Positions 52,301 to 63,600 of a stretch of DNA of 64,000 nt are shown here, piece after piece. The stretch comes from Oegoconia quadripuncta (Eukaryota; Arthropoda; Insecta; Lepidoptera; Autostichidae): contig OX438750.1 of the NCBI GenBank assembly GCA_949316235.1, positions 16,618,865-16,682,864 of the forward strand. The letters run 5' to 3'. Numbering within the stretch: the first letter of the stretch is position 1; each line of letters opens with the position of its first letter. Position numbers and translations under genes: made by a program. The notes under the pieces were generated by a model, which worked only from the letters and a program-made list of their open reading frames with translations, was not told the origin of the DNA and did not search any database.

Positions 52301-55300
52301 AACATGGAACAAAGAATAGCAACAACCAGTAGAAGTCTACTGCAGGGTCTGCAGGACATGCCCATTTGCATCACTTCCAATGGTACGATTTGCCCTAATA
52401 ACCATGCTGGGCAGGCGAACTGGCGATCGCAGATATTTTAGGGAGTTCCTCAACAATGTCGATGCTCAACCATCACTGCTTCTACGGCACCCAAGACAAG
52501 TGGGTCGTCCATTTCCAGAGGAAACACGGCTAAACTCGGCTAAACTAAAGACGATGCATTTCGGGGAGTGTGCTTTGGAATTACATAATCTTATTCCACC
52601 ATCACACTTCCATCTTCGGACCACTAGCGTGGGGAGGGATTCCACCCGTATATAGTTAATATACCGAACATTCGCACTAAGAAGTTCGATTTTTCATTCA
52701 TCATCCGAACAGCCAAGGCATCTTCAAGAGCAGAGTGAATAGGCATTTACTGGGATCGCGTGCTTCATCTTCGACCACATCGTCACTTTCCATCAGGTGA
52801 GATTGTGGTCAAACGCGAATCCAGTCAATCATAAAAAAAAACACAAGCAAGTGCCTTGAAATGACACACAAAAATTATTTTCCAGGATGGAAGACGCAAA
52901 CGATTCCGACAGTTTCCGTATGGACTGTCTGGTGTATGGCACCAACGTCGACATGGGCGCGCCGACTGGCTTCGTGCTGCAACTGAACATCTTCTCCACG
53001 TGGGGCGACCCCTACTACGTCGGGCTCACCGGGGTGGAGCTGTATGACCCACACGGGAACGTTATACCTCTCACGGAGACCAGTACGATACATTACTCAT
53101 TACTTATCGTTTTAAGTGCTCCAGTAATATAGATTGGTAATCATCGGGGTTGTCTCATTTTTTCACCATCTTCGAGATGTTATTAGGTATATGTTTTGTC
53201 ACAATACAATATATTAACGAGTTAACGAAAACTAAACAACACGCGATTGTTGCCACACACAAACTTTGATATAGTTATCGCGAAAATCTTAGCTAGAAAG
53301 AAGAACAATTTATTTAAACCCATCCTATGACACAATCAGGTACAAGTTTAACAGTCGAGACACATACAAAAAGTAAACAATGTGTTTGCCATCTAATTGA
53401 ATGGATGACTGTGTAACCTGGGGCTCGAAGTAAACGTGGGGTCAACCGAAATATCGTTGGCGCGGATCACGACCGCTCGAATGAACGCCAAGTTGAATAG
53501 CATACTGATAATCTACAACGCGGTGGGGTGAAAATATTTCCTGGCCAAGTGGTCCAAACTTGAACAGGCCCATCGCAAGTTGGCCGTACTGTAGTCACCG
53601 GGGCGAGTATCATGTCTCATTCGTTCCATGCCAGGGAACAGGTTAGCTGGGAATGTACTGACAGTGGTACCCGTTGGCAGACGTGTGCGCCCACCCGGCG
53701 AGTGTGAACGTGCTGGACGCGCGGGCGCAGGACGTGCGCACCCCCGACAAGCTCATCGACGGGGTCAACGGCCGCGCGCACGACGGGGCGCACTCCTGGC
53801 TGGCGCCTGTACTGCCCGCCACGCTCAACAGGTGGGGGCTCCGGTAGGCGCAGGGGTCTCCGGTAGGCGCAGGGGACTCAGGCAGGCGCAGGGGGCTCCG
53901 GCAGGCGCAGGGGCTCAGGCAGGCGCAGGGGGCTCCGGCAGGCGCAGGGGGCTCCGGCAGGCGCAGGGGTCTCCGGTAGGCGCAGGGGACTCAGGCAGGC
54001 GCAGGGGGCTCCGGTAGGCGCAGGGGCTCAGGCAGGCGCAGGGGGCTCAGGCAGGCGCAGGGGGCTCCGGCAGGCGCAGGGGTCTCCGGTAGGCGCAGGG
54101 GACTCAGGCAAGCGCAGGGGGCTCAGGCAGGTGCAGGGGGCTCAGGCAGGCGCAGGGGGCTCAGGCAGGTGCAGGGGCTCCGGCAGGCGCAGGGGGCTCA
54201 GGCAGGCGCAGGGGGCTCAAGCAGGCGCAGGGGACTCGTGCAAGCGCAGGGGCTCGTGTAGGTGAGGGGGCTCAGACAGTCGCAGGGGGCTCGTGCAGGC
54301 ACTCGTACGGACGTACAGGGACTCTACAAAAGGGTCATAAGGATATATGTATAGAGGGTTCATAAAGATAGACAAGATTACTATACTTACTAGGAAGTTT
54401 CAACCGTGTCTATTTAATGTAATGTTTTGATGATGAATTAAATATTTTTTGATTTTTGATACAGTGGCTCATACAAACAGTGACATATATATGCGTCACA
54501 TTCATGGGACCGTTGCTATGTCGTTTGCGATATTATGTCATTAACTCTTTGGTCAAAGGCATTATACCTAAAAATAAAGTCGTACTCAGGATCATTTTGA
54601 GAGAGGGGCGTGAAAGGGGAGGTTCTAAGGCGATTAATCTTTATTTCAGGATATTCTTCGTATTCGACATCCCTGTATCGGTGTACGGTATGAAAATATG
54701 GAACTACGGTAAGACGCCAACGAGGGGTGTCAAGGAATTCGGAGTAAGTATTGACATAAACATGCATCTTCACAACTTAGGTAAGCATCCAAAAAGAAAT
54801 TGTAACAACAATTTGCTTCTTTTTGTAGGTTCTAATGGATGATCTTTTGTTATACAATGGGTCCCTAGACTGTGCCAAAAGCGATGATACTATAACGCCG
54901 GAATGGATATGTTTGCAGAACGTAGATGTTGATAATTTATCACCAAGGTATATTTATTTCTTATTTGTATGTGTGATTTTTCTTAATGTTAAGTAAATAA
55001 GAATGATAACAATCGAATCTAATGTCCTATTTTACGGTTAATTTTAGTCATATGTATAAAAATCCTCCAGTAAAGTGGAATTTATTGTAGTGTAATTTGT
55101 AGTTGCACAAAATGCTTTTAATTTCAACTACGTCTGAGTTTCCTCACATCATTTGAATACGAAGGGTGCACAAAGTCCAGTCAATCAACGATGTAAATCA
55201 AACTTGTAGGTAAATACTCGTTCAAAAACTTTCGCCGCGGAGAATTTGAATTGTGCTTAATTTGAATAAAACAAAACTGAAAAAATCTTGAAACGCCAAT

Positions 55301-55897
55301 GAAAATGGCGGATTTTTTTTTTTCGTTATAATCATTTGTGCTCTCTATTTTGGATACTATTCGTTGTTGGATGACTAATACGAAAATGCTCCAATTGTAT
55401 GGTAATATATTCGAAAAGCAATTTTTTTCAGATAGCTATCTCTTTTACTTCCTTATTTTAGTATATTATTATAGGATCTATTAGCACTTAGTATTTAGAG
55501 ATTATGACAGCTACGTCAAGAGATCACGGGTTCAAATACCACTGTATTTTAAAAACGGACATGGGTACCCGAGTTATGTATTTGTAATATATATATATAT
55601 AAAAAAAATATTATTCGTATAGTTTATAAAGCCTAGCTACGTAGTGTGGAACTAGATGGCGCTGTGTCCAAGTATAATATCTCTACCCGAACGGAATACT
55701 ATCGGTCGGTGCAGTAAGATATGACGTGTGTTGTCCGCCGCAGCTCGTCGGACGCCAGCCAGCGCTCCACGACGAGCGGGTCCCCCTCGCGGCTGGCCGA
55801 CCCGGCCGCGCGGCCCCGCACCAGCGTGCACGACCTGCACGACCCGCACGACCCGCACGACCTGCGCGCGCGCACCTTCCTCAAGCATCGACACTGA
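43335..55897 (+). CDS. KATNIP: Katanin-interacting protein (KATNIP/KIAA0556 homologue), 14 coding exons, about 778 aa
   Basis: Proposed exons: 43335-43411, 43620-43721, 45099-45244, 45364-45662, 46323-46505, 49123-49260, 49712-49976, 50172-50405, 51047-51224, 52886-53082, 53681-53831, 54650-54743, 54829-54947, 55744-55897. All have GT-AG borders and matching phases. The protein has three copies of the KATNIP (DUF4457) beta-sandwich module, at about 166-310, 378-530 and 564-710. Each has a WG-(Y/L)xGLxG strand (NWGDKYLVGLNG, NWGQNNLIGLTG, TWGDPYYVGLTG), a central DGxN-type loop, and a WNY motif (LWNYNKSRIYSARG, VWNYNANMELSYIG, IWNYGKTPTRGVKEFG). The human protein is about 1,600 aa; this one corresponds to its conserved C-terminal half plus a short leader. 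In animals KATNIP acts at cilia and basal bodies with katanin. Uncertain points: the exon 3 acceptor (45068 is an alternative AG in another phase) and the first two exons, which rest on frame and splice sites only. Confidence 0.9.
44454..44656. repeat. Near-perfect 103-bp tandem duplication in KATNIP intron 2
   Basis: The unit acaggctttgttaacctagt...aataaagagattaatattat occupies 44454-44556 and recurs at 44557-44656 with almost no differences. It is bounded by A-rich aataaaaataaaa stretches. Recent slippage or unequal exchange is likely. Confidence 0.85.
46040..46315 (-). repeat. RTE-like LINE ORF2 3' end, minus orientation, abutting KATNIP exon 5
   Basis: On the minus strand the fragment encodes recognisable endonuclease/reverse-transcriptase tail motifs (RWTDDLVKIVRSRWMRAA, YRSLWKSLE). 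On the plus strand it shows the 'catcatcatatcaggcaaaa' 3' end. Its 5'-truncated edge lies within about 10-20 bases of the exon 5 acceptor at 46321-46322. Related copies: 4758-4830, 16935-17090, 27335-27500, 61905-62125. Confidence 0.8.
46555..47010 (+). pseudogene. LINE tails: CR1/Jockey-like (46555-46615) joined to an endonuclease-RT C-terminus (46616-47005)
   Basis: Plus-strand frames give the LPFNKFKDTI tail. They are followed, with several frameshifts, by IEKGMLRWFGHVERM, VGRGRPRRTY and SLMRVNEAKDMCQDR, a very common lepidopteran non-LTR retrotransposon C-terminus, ending YGKQDLT. The KATNIP exon 5 donor lies 50 bases upstream. Confidence 0.75.
47341..48500 (-). pseudogene. Mariner transposase pseudogene, second subfamily, in KATNIP intron 5
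   Basis: Three frames cover a mariner transposase. 48043-48351 carries the N-terminal helix-turn-helix (GISKSAVHRIL), 47672-47980 the middle (APKKAKTVPSAGKVMASVFW, the WD region and DYLPKGKTINGEYYA), and 47351-47659 the end with FHQDNATVH, PHAPYSPDLAPSDYFLF and IEHRWEKCIELQGSYVEK. The DD34D residues are recognisable, the first Asp in a TMDETW-like context in the shifted segment. Damage: an in-frame stop at 48043-48045, a frameshift near 47980-48020 and an in-frame TAA at 47672-47674. TIRs were not clearly identified. It differs from the cecropia-type copy at 23757-24708. Confidence 0.87.
48541..48810 (+). repeat. Interspersed repeat (tatccgggtcagtaagcttc family)
   Basis: The 3' part 48716-48805 (cctgcggcctcatcttcact, gattgaggtcaagtgctaac) recurs at 27735-27835 and, inverted, at 47030-47170. 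The 5' part resembles 25880-25980. Probably a SINE or LINE 3' end; there is no coding. Confidence 0.55.
50406..51046. other. KATNIP intron 8
   Basis: It begins gtaagttt and ends ggatgctcgcag. It holds no recognised repeat; the open frames across its distal end are extensions of exon 9. Confidence 0.6.
51225..52885. other. KATNIP intron 9, with SINE/LINE-derived sequence at 52230-52870
   Basis: The intron starts inside a duplicated exon end (see findings). The block 52290-52520 (tgcccatttgcatcacttcc, accatgctgggcaggcgaac) is a common lepidopteran repeat. The block 52640-52835 is a plus-strand LINE C-terminus (TFALRSSIFHS-type, SRVNRHLLGSRASSSTTSS) with a poly(A) tail at 52830-52845, homologous to 62385-62640. 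The acceptor ttttccag follows at 52885. Confidence 0.55.
53832..54307 (+). repeat. GC-rich minisatellite, 18-19-bp unit, about 25 copies, in KATNIP intron 11
   Basis: The unit is gcaggcgcagggggctc(a/c)g with small variants. The array starts exactly at the exon 11 splice donor (gtgggggctccg) and runs about 476 bp. A higher-order period of 113 bp is visible: the block ggggtctccggtaggcgcag starts at 53853, 53966 and 54079. The last units decay (gtaggtgagg, acagtcgcag). GC content is about 75% against roughly 35% around it. The long open frame through it is a by-product of unit length and composition. Confidence 0.95.
55510..55672 (+). repeat. 5'-truncated SINE copy in KATNIP intron 13
   Basis: It retains the B box (GGGTTCAAATACC), the gggtacccgagttatgtatt body and the ggaactagatggcgctgtgt segment shared with the other SINE copies, and lacks the A box. 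A (TA)n run sits at about 55590. Confidence 0.7.
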
Positions 55898-57550
55898 CGG
55901 ACCGCGCTGCACCACGCTCGAGCTGTCATGGCTAGCCTCACATTTATAAAATCCTAGGGGCTCGTTGAGTTTCGCTATTCATTTAAAGCTCGGAGATTTC
56001 AATGCAAAAGGAAATTAAGGACTCCAATTCTGAATAAAAAATTCTGGCGGTACGGTTTCGAAATGAAAATTAACAAACTAAGGAATTTAATGAACAATAT
56101 TATGTCATATTCATTCGATAAACAAGAATCACATATTTCTCTGTAAAATAAAATACATTCCTGAATGTATACGTCTAATGATATTTTGACATTTCACAAT
56201 ATTGTTTTTTTTTTGTAATTTAAAAGGATTTTCTTTTAAAGATGTTGGAATCTTGTCTGGAAATTGAGCTCTAAACGAATAAAAGAGGAATTTATATGTT
56301 ACGTACGTCCGAAACGGTATAACGTCGATTAATATTACCTTAACTTGAATTTAAAGGACGCATTTAGATTGGACTGCCTTATATCCCACATGTTAGGCGC
56401 TGCTGTCACAATGCCAGCCTGAGTTGTTGCATCACGTAACATACACGAAGCTCCAGTCAATTATGATCGCGATCCATTATTTTCACATTGGCCGATTTGT
56501 GATGACGAATTTGGCTGTACTTTTCCGGCTGTTAGATATATCAAATGATAAACAAGTATCCCTTTATATATGAAGTCTTGAATAAATGAATAAAGTAATA
56601 ATTATTATATATATATACTTTCTATCATGCTGTCGGTAGATATGATATGAAAAAGTCGTAATGGTTGCCCCAAACTAGTACCTTTATAATAGCTAATGCA
56701 CATTTCGTTACCAACAAATGGATTAAGTAAGATATTGATGTTGACAAATTAATATTAGAAAATATAAAGTTATATTATAATAGCACATAGTACTTTAATG
56801 GTAACATTGAATGCATATTCTAAAGGGGGTGTTAAGTCTATGGGTTGTAATTTATATCGTGAAAAATAGATAAGACAATGCAAGTAGCAATATGAAGAGA
56901 TTTTATTTCGGAAACGTATTTTTTTTAATGAAGTACACAAGTTTTTCAAGACAAAAACGTTGTAAAGCCGGGTCTTGTGCCTCAAAAAATAACAAAACAA
57001 GCCAAAAAAAATGTTTTCTAAACATGTTACCAAAACATTAATCACCTGCGACTTTTAAACGGAAACAAACGTTAACTTAATATGGACTTCCAAACAAATA
57101 CCTCCGAACGCGGGGATGCTTTCCATCCGCCTTGGATAACTTGTTCGCTTGTTTTTGCTAACAAAACAGTTAGGCCACGCCCATATTTGGTTAGAATAAC
57201 ATGTTAAGTGTTAGGAAACCATAAAAACACGTCGCAAAAGATCCGGCTTAAGACAGGCTGCTACATGATCGCCAAAATACTGTTAATATTGCCCCATTAT
57301 TCCCCTATTACTTATTTTATGTAATCTGCGGTATATTTATGAGAAAAAAAATGTAACTAATAGTTATTGTATTAGTGTGAAATGATAAATTATGAAATAT
57401 TTAATTGATGTTAGAATGATTTTGTGATCCGTCCAATGTTAGTGCTAGTAGAAGGTTCAGTCCGCATGATAGTGCTGTTCAATTGTTTTGTAACTGCCCG
57501 TGTATTGTCGTTAGAAATTTTGTACGAGAAATAAATGAACGCAGTTTTTA
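55898..57550 (+). other. Probable KATNIP 3' UTR and downstream sequence
   Basis: AATAAA motifs occur at about 56032, 56277, 56580 and 57530; any could end the KATNIP mRNA. The tract is AT-rich without recognised repeats. A 91-codon open frame on the minus strand (56770-57045) has no recognised domain. Confidence 0.4.
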
Positions 57551-57799
57551 TTTACTTCAAGTGTTTTTATTTTAGGATTTAAGTATTGTCACAGAATTAA
57601 TATAGGACTAACAGTATTGTTACCGTTTTGTGGATACTGACACAAAGACGTCTCTTGGTTGTGAGGTTAACATGAACTACCATATCGAATACAATCCTCC
57701 TGCTGCTTACACCGTGGCGATTAGGGCAAATTCTTCTATGATCAAATAAGTGATGCAATTTTCAGAAGCGCCATGTGTCTGTGTATTATCCCAGCATAG

Positions 57800-58030
57800 A
57801 GGAATAACACTGATCCCAGGATGGAAAATAACATTTTTCGGGTGTATGTATATAGATTTATATATTACGGCTAAACGCTTGACCGATTTTCAATTGCAAT
57901 GTGTCGTTAGATTCGTCTTATTGGTCTTGATCACCATAGTATGTTGTAATGTACCCTACATTTTATGGTAAAAAAAATCGAACATGGCGAACACAATATA
58001 CAAAAAAGCGCCTGCTTCCAAGCATTCCAG
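57800..58030 (+). repeat. Half-copy of the foldback family
   Basis: The order cggctaaacgcttgaccgat, caatgtgtcgttagattcgt, then ggtaaaaaaaatcgaacatg matches one arm plus centre of the foldback at 10184-10635. No opposing arm is visible. Confidence 0.5.
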
Positions 58031-60658
58031 CTAATGGTGTGACGGATTTTGGAATAGTCTTTTTTTTTAGTTCTTTTTTTATATTTGGTTTTTAAATTGT
58101 TGTCTCAAATCGTCAAAACGAGGTTGACAGTCAACAATAGTTTATTCCTGCGATATTTGAGCTCAATTCTTGGGCGTCAAAATAGCTGAATTCTACTGTG
58201 AGGATTTAGGAACAGAGACGTGGAAAGTTTGCGTTTACGAATTTAGAAAACAGTCAGACGTGGTGTGCGATAACCGCAATGCAAATAAACCAGTTTTCAA
58301 AATAACCGACCGAATAAATTTAAATTCACCGACTTATAGGTACGAAATGAAACCACAATAGTTAATTATGGAATTAAACATAATTTATTGGTACTCAACC
58401 AACGAATCACAGACTGTTTTGATGTATTGCACACTACGCAAAGTCGATACTACGACAGAGAAAGGAACAAACCATATTTGGTTTACGTTTTTGGTTCAAA
58501 TCATACAAATAATTTTATATCAACATACATAAACTAATATAGTCACTGATCAAGGTATATACTTTGCAAATCCTAATAACATACTACACTGCTGGAGTTG
58601 GAGGAAATCACTCAATGGATAATCAATTCATAAAAGTTATAGAACCACTCCGTTTCTTCCATAACCGGCATAGTAAGCGAGTAGTCGGAAGCATAAGGGC
58701 AATAAATGCAACAGCATTTGTACAGCGAGCTCCCAAAAATCTAGTCTGCCCAGCACGTGCTTAGGGGATATACTAAACCATACGAAGCGATTTAAATCGC
58801 ATCTTGACAGAGACAACTCCAGCAGTAGATTTGTGTGCCTTATTATCGTGCTGGGAATCTCCCTCATATCGACTCAAACAGGAATAGTACAAATTATATA
58901 ACTTGATTTCTAGCAATATATTTACAACAAAGATTACCATTGATCTAGTCTCTGTAAACATCACGAAAAATTTACATATAACTAAGAGGAGACTTAAAAA
59001 GAATGGCACTATCTAATAGAAACTAATTTTGTACTCTACAAGAGTCAATATGAAAAGTAAAAAAGAAAATCAAGACATTTCATGGAAGTGTATGATCAGA
59101 TTACAATATTTCATATTCTAGCAACTACATAATTGGCAGTAGCAACATTGTAAATTCTTAGTGCAAACCTATTAACCACCTTATGTTAACATCAGTCCAG
59201 TGGCGTGCCCTCCAAACAGGCAGAAAGACAGTACCCTAACAAATTGTAAACTCGAAATGCTCATGAATCAGCTGTCCTGATAATTCAGGACAGCTGATTC
59301 ATACTATGTGAACAGAAAATTATAAACAAATATTATAAACAGTTGTGAAGATTGTGGTAAGAGTAACTTAAAATTTTGTAGTTGTATTTTTTCTCATTTA
59401 ATAGCAAATTCATTCTGCCTACCCTGTGACAAACGCTGCGCACGCCACTGTATCAGTCTCTTAAACTAGATTGTGTCTTTAAGACTAATCTATGAAACCT
59501 AGTTTTTGTCAGACATGCTTTCGCCAACAAAAAGTCGGTCGTCTCCGCAGCACCTAATATAAAATATATTGGACAATTTGTAGGACATCATTACAAAATT
59601 TATTTATTTAAGTAACTTAAAACTAACGTAACTTGGTAAAAAGTACGTTTAAAAATTTTTGTGAACTCAAGGTGCGACTAGTTTAGGAATATTTCGTAAT
59701 TCTTATCATTTTGGAAAAGTAATTTCAGGTTTTAATATCTACACACTGAGAATCTTTGTCCGTTTTACGATTCTTTACATCACGATCTAGAAAAGAATTC
59801 TATTCCTATCACGAATTGTACTTCGGCGGCGACCTTGAGGAGGTCTAGTAATATTTGTCATCGATTGTATGCGTGTAACAACGAGTTGCCCTGAAATTAT
59901 TCGATCTTAAGTCGGATCTCTAAGCATATTTAAACAGAAAATGTAGTTAACAATACTGATTGATACAAACTTTGTGAGTAAAACAGCCGCATCAAAGTAC
60001 ACATACAAACTTAATAACAATATAAAATACTCGGTGCGTCAGTTTGATGTGAATATATTCGAGTAGGAGTATGTATCATGTTACTGTCATTCTGATTTAA
60101 ACCAAACATGGTGTATGACAATATTTCTCTCACTAAAACAAATTTTAAAGTGGTGCTTTTCCCTTTCTTCCTGGAATAACAAGAACGAGATAGTACGTAG
60201 TATGTATAAGCAGACAATAGATCAACAATGGCTGCCGAAAGCGCTTTGACGCCGGCTTTCGTATCCACGTTTTACAAAAACTATGTGGTGTTATCTCTTT
60301 CTTTCCGAAATAAAAAAAATGGGATAGTACCACACCGTATTAGAGAAACGTCATCATAATCAACACACCATTATCACTTCTTTTTAATAAACCTTTTCTT
60401 TCTTTTCCATACGATATTATGGCACCAAGTATAAGTTTATACGTCAAACGTACATATATAAAAGGTTATATTAAACTTTGTCGCGCACAATTTGTCCGTT
60501 TCCTTCCTTATAGGAAGGCAAAGTACAATAAATACTGCCGTGCGATATATGATCGCCAGTGCACGACTGGGGTTACAAAATATTTATACAATAAAAAGTC
60601 AGACACACAACCGTCCTACAAAACTCCTTAAGACAATAAGTACAAACCACGCCAGCTC
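58031..60658. other. Intergenic region between KATNIP and POLRMT, including probable POLRMT 3' UTR
   Basis: The two genes converge here. A perfect 18-bp-arm hairpin lies at 59263-59302. A plus-strand open segment at 58170-58361 (63 codons, composition not obviously random, no ATG at its start) matches no family I know. No repeat was assigned confidently. Confidence 0.4.
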
Positions 60659-63600
60659 CTAGCTGAAGAAGTAGATTGAATTCAGAACGCCGTTGAGATC
60701 GAAGTCTCCTTTTGTCGGCACTTTCTGTAGTAGATTATTGACGCGTTTTTTATTCGCCGCCGCCGTTGTTTTGTCCTCAAGCTCGCTGTAATGAAATTAG
60801 GGATTATTTTGATTCAGATCAGGACCTCTTTCTGATACTCCACTGAAGCAATAAACAGGTGTCACGAGCCATAGGCATCTGTTTTATTACAGATAGTAAA
60901 AGGTGCTGTGGATGAACAATTTCTGAATAAGGATAGCACACCACATTATTTTGGCTTCACTTGGTTGTTAGGGGTGAATCTTCAGAATAAGGATAGAAAT
61001 AACAATTCGACATCAACAGTCTTACGTCCAACAACCAACCAATTAACCAAGTAATTAATATAATTTCCGTTTTATTACTCGAAATAATTATGTTAAGTAA
61101 AGATGATAAATGATAATAATTGATAATGAGCACGCGCCGCTTGATTGCCGTCCGTACGCGAACTGATTTGTATAGCGCCGTGTGACCTAAAAATTCGCCG
61201 ATTTAGGGAAAATACGCGATTATATCGCACACGTCGCCATTGCTGAAGCATAAGTCTTCACTCATTAGGCGATAAGCTTTCAAATGCATCCTGTTAGTAC
61301 TTTTTGGACAATATATAAATCGTAATTTATAAAATGCGGCCGCCATTGGATCCGATACGCGTGGCGGTATTTATTTACTCAAAAATTTTATAGTTTTACC
61401 ATCGTTTCACCAAAAAGAAGTACTTATAAATAAAGCATTTAACTAAACAACATGCGAGGAATGAAACGCTAACTCCGAGGATTCTTACGAAGCTGCCTGA
61501 AGGATATGAAAGAAAATTTACCCAACTCACCTATTGTTGTAGCTGTAATTCTTCACAAGGAAATCTGAGAGGTCGTTTAAGATTGGTTGCGAGTGCAGAG
61601 CGACGAACTGTTCACGGCAGATCTATAAATTAATTAATAATTTTAAATGATGGCGTGGTCTCCGGCTAGTAAAAAGAATAATACCAATCTGTGTCTTCAC
61701 GTGAGTATGCGCGCGGTATATATGAGTTACCACGACGCCGACTGTACATGTATCATTCATGACGTCGACAGTAAAAGACAAGTATCGCGGGATTCCTATG
61801 TGCGAATGAAGAAATCCGTAAGCGAACGAAATCCCTGACAGCTCTCAGCGGGTTAGCAAGTGGAAGTACACTTGCACTTGCTGATCCGCTGAGAGCTATG
61901 TCAGTGATTTGAACTCGGAGAACTGATGGCCGGTGAGGCATTAAAGTTCACGAGTGGAGATCACGCACCGGCAAGCGCAGCGTAGGACACACAAGGTGGA
62001 CAGACGATCTGATGAAGGCCGCGGGAAATCGATGCATGCAGGCCGCTTCCGTGCCGGTCGCTTTGGAATTCTATCGGGGAGGCCTATGTTCAACAGTGTA
62101 GCTGATATGATTTTGATGATGTGCTATTGTAAGTGTGTGTGAGGAGCATCGATCGATGTTCTAAACAAGCTAAATTCAATCGTATTTCTCGTATGATAAC
62201 TATCAGTCAATCAAAATTTTACTTACATCCTTTTCAAACTGAGGAAGTAATAAAATTAGAATTGGTCTCTAGCCAATGCTGCACTTTCTCTTATTTTCTC
62301 AATAGTTGCATAAAGATTTTGTTTAACCCTGACCTTTATCAAATTATAAATACGGCTGAAATTCAACTTGTCACGATTTTTATGATTATCTGAATACGCG
62401 TTTGACCACAATCTGACCTGATGGAAAGTGACAATGTGGTCGATGACGAAGAACGCGATCTTTGTAGATGCGATACAGTCTGCTCTTGAAGATCCCAAGG
62501 TTGTAGGATTCAGCAAAGACTGACGCCAGAAGGGAGTTCCATGCCTTGGCTGTTCGCATTATGAATGAAGGCTCGAACCACTTAGTGCGAATGTTCGGTA
62601 TGTTGACTACATACATCGATCTACCTACTCTGTTCTATGGTGAGAAGTGAACGGAGGGAGCAGTTACCTGGTTCATCGTCTCGACGGAATCAGGATGTGT
62701 CCAGAAGCAGTCGTGGACGGAGACGAAAGTGATGCCCGCCGCCTGGCAGTGCAGGCCCGTCAGCATCATGTGCGACGAGTCCAGGGAGTGGATGAAGTTT
62801 GGCGGGAACGCGTTGCGTTGCTTCATAGTGCAGGGACGCCTGGTGGTAGAATATAGTAAATTATATCGCTGGAACTATATAGAAATAAATAAAAAATAAT
62901 GTTTACCGGTCAATGACTTGCCAATCATCATAGGGGCCTTACAGGTCCCCACTGTTGGGGCACAGCCTCCTATCATTGCGACGGTATGGGCCTTAAACCA
63001 CCAGGCGGGCCCAGTGTGAATTTGTGTCAGACTAGTGGCCACCTGACAGTAATGATTTAAATAGTTTCTGTAAGCCACCAACTTGGCTACGATTGCCTTC
63101 AATTGAATCGTCCGGGACCGACTATTTAACGTGCCCTACGAAGTACGGAAACACTATTATTAAAATGCCTCCAGTGGTCGCCAGTGGCGGTACCTTGATG
63201 AATAATTCAGTATGTATAACAATGAACACTCACTGGTGATGGTCGATGGGCGCGCGGTACTCGCAGGTGGCGGGCCCGGCGCGCCGGTAGTAGGGCTGCA
63301 CCACGGGCAGGCCCAGCGGCGTCACCCACTCCACACTCTCGCCGCATACCCCGGAGATCAGCCTATAGTAACAAACTATTATTGACCTCCAAGGCTAACA
63401 TACGCTTGGTCTAGTTATACTATTTTATGTAAACTTGTTTATTCAAATGTTATTTTAAATTTGTGCAATAAAGTGTATTTGATTGATTGGTATTAACTTT
63501 TCTATGGAACAGCTGATTTTCTTTTCACTATTGTAGTGTGTGTGTCACCCCCCCCCCCCCCCCCCCCCTCCCCTCATGTACGTAGCTCTACGTATTAATG

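Noticed and set aside
53628..54017. 129-codon Gly/Ala/Arg-rich open frame
   Set aside because: It runs through KATNIP exon 11 in another frame and into the minisatellite; its length comes from repeat composition.
55652..55949. Four GC-rich open frames on both strands at the KATNIP 3' end
   Set aside because: Only the frame continuing exon 13 in phase (55744-55897) fits the KATNIP model; the others are shadows.
56770..57045. 91-codon minus-strand frame
   Set aside because: Lys/Phe/Tyr-rich AT composition in a probable 3' UTR; no motif.
62647..62856. 69-codon plus-strand frame
   Set aside because: Antisense of the POLRMT exon 62668-62839.
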